Below are positions 63,557-64,000 of a stretch of 64,000 bases of DNA, in pieces. This DNA comes from Candidatus Eremiobacter antarcticus (lineage in GTDB: Bacteria; Vulcanimicrobiota; Vulcanimicrobiia; Eremiobacterales; Eremiobacteraceae). The stretch is from NCBI GenBank assembly GCA_003244105.1, contig QHBK01000003.1, positions 224,396 through 288,395 of the forward strand. Reading direction: 5' to 3'. Position 1 is the stretch's first letter. Every line of letters starts with the position of its first letter. Under the pieces are notes generated by a model that saw only the letters and a list, made by a program, of their open reading frames with translations, was not told the origin of the DNA and searched no databases. A program made the position numbers and the translations under genes.

Positions 63557-64000
63557 TGGGGCGGCGCTGCTCGCGATCGCCGCAAGCGTTTTCGCCTGCG
63601 GCGGAGGCGGCGGCACGGGCGCAGGCGGGACTCCCATCGTGCGGCCCGCCGGCACATCCTCGCGGCCCTGCAACGCCGGAGCCTCCTTCGCATTCGCGGG
63701 TACCGCGCTGCAGACGATCCAGCGGCCCCTGCCGCCGCCGTCGCCTGCACCGCCTTCTCCGCAGCCGACGGCGACCTCTGTGGTGACCGTTCAACAGGCC
63801 GTCAACGTCGTCTCCAATAGCGCCGCGTTCGGCGGACGCACCAACCTCGCGGATTTCCGCATCGTCGAGACCGACGCGCAACCGCTGCAGACCATCACGT
63901 CGTTGACGGACGAATTTTTCGCCTGCCCGCCCGGTGGCGCCGGAAACGACATCGAGGCGGGGTGGACCTCGAACGACAGCAACGGTGTAGCGCTCACGGT
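63522..64000 (+). CDS. Putative lipoprotein, 5' part only
   Basis: An open frame of at least 159 residues that runs off the window. It begins with a signal peptide and lipobox-like site (residues 1-25 end in LAIAASVFAC), followed by Gly-rich and Pro-rich linkers (GGGGGTGAGG; RPLPPPSPAPPSPQP) and then a more folded part (AFGGRTNLADFRIV). ATG 63522 is inside the end of pmbA, 35 bases of overlap. The family is not recognised. Codon positions look coding (G/C at third positions throughout). Confidence 0.6.
   Translation, partial: MISTSAAARSFSGAALLAIAASVFACGGGGGTGAGGTPIVRPAGTSSRPCNAGASFAFAGTALQTIQRPLPPPSPAPPSPQPTATSVVTVQQAVNVVSNSAAFGGRTNLADFRIVETDAQPLQTITSLTDEFFACPPGGAGNDIEAGWTSNDSNGVALT

Overview
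The window is one contiguous stretch of a GC-rich bacterial chromosome, densely packed, with many GTG and TTG starts and many 1-17 base overlaps between consecutive genes. The cell envelope is that of a diderm: a TonB-dependent receptor, an SLH-domain porin, a second outer-membrane porin, an LptA/OstA-like protein and lipoproteins. It also carries an RsbV-RsbW-SigB partner-switching module with YtxG/YtxH-like genes, which is more usual in Firmicutes and Actinobacteria. That mixture fits a diderm lineage of the Terrabacteria side, for example Eremiobacterota (WPS-2). This placement is inference from gene content; no rRNA is present to test it.

Layout. 1-1122: 3' end of aspS and a DehI-like gene. 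1127-6061 (minus): a four-gene operon with an enolase-superfamily epimerase (DgcA/AEE type), a DUF1611 protein (DgcN type), a peptide-type solute-binding lipoprotein and a C39-like cysteine peptidase. A TonB receptor (6365-9151) diverges from it across a 303-base spacer holding a perfect 12-bp inverted repeat. 9171-9548: a terminator and a probable 6S RNA gene with its own promoter and terminator. 9578-17215: sugar and nucleotide metabolism (TIM-barrel isomerase, PfkB kinase, LMW phosphatase, rpiB, glyA, upp, dCMP deaminase), then wecA and wecB. 17212-24726: the F1Fo ATP synthase operon with atpZ- and atpI-like genes and two tandem b-type stalk genes. 24759-27107: murA and mreB. 27180-33288: an (alpha/alpha)6 glycosidase, tsaC, an LptA-like gene and a PilB/GspE ATPase. 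33331-41080: rarA (minus), cysteine desulfurase, YtxG/YtxH-like genes, rsbV, rsbW, sigB and alaS. 41080-43004: a secreted protein of unknown function and a polytopic membrane protein.

43095-55284 is a phosphate-starvation island: phoB, phoR, phoU, pstS1, pstC1A1B1, pstS2, a 57-residue double-CxxC microprotein, an outer-membrane porin and a second set of Pst-like permease and ATPase genes. Three promoters here (before pstS1, the microprotein and the porin) share one layout: direct repeats of the form (C/G)TTAA(C/T) or a one-base variant at 10-11 bp period, then exactly 10 bp to a -10 hexamer. This is the classical Pho-box arrangement. The second ATPase (PstB2) has lost the Q-loop Gln, the LSGGQ signature, the Walker B Glu and the H-loop His, so it is probably not a normal phosphate pump.

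55295-57850 encodes reverse transsulfuration (cystathionine beta-synthase and a gamma-lyase-type enzyme). 57927-64000 holds the SLH porin (minus), an IclR regulator (minus), the tldD/tldE protease pair and the start of a lipoprotein that runs off the window.
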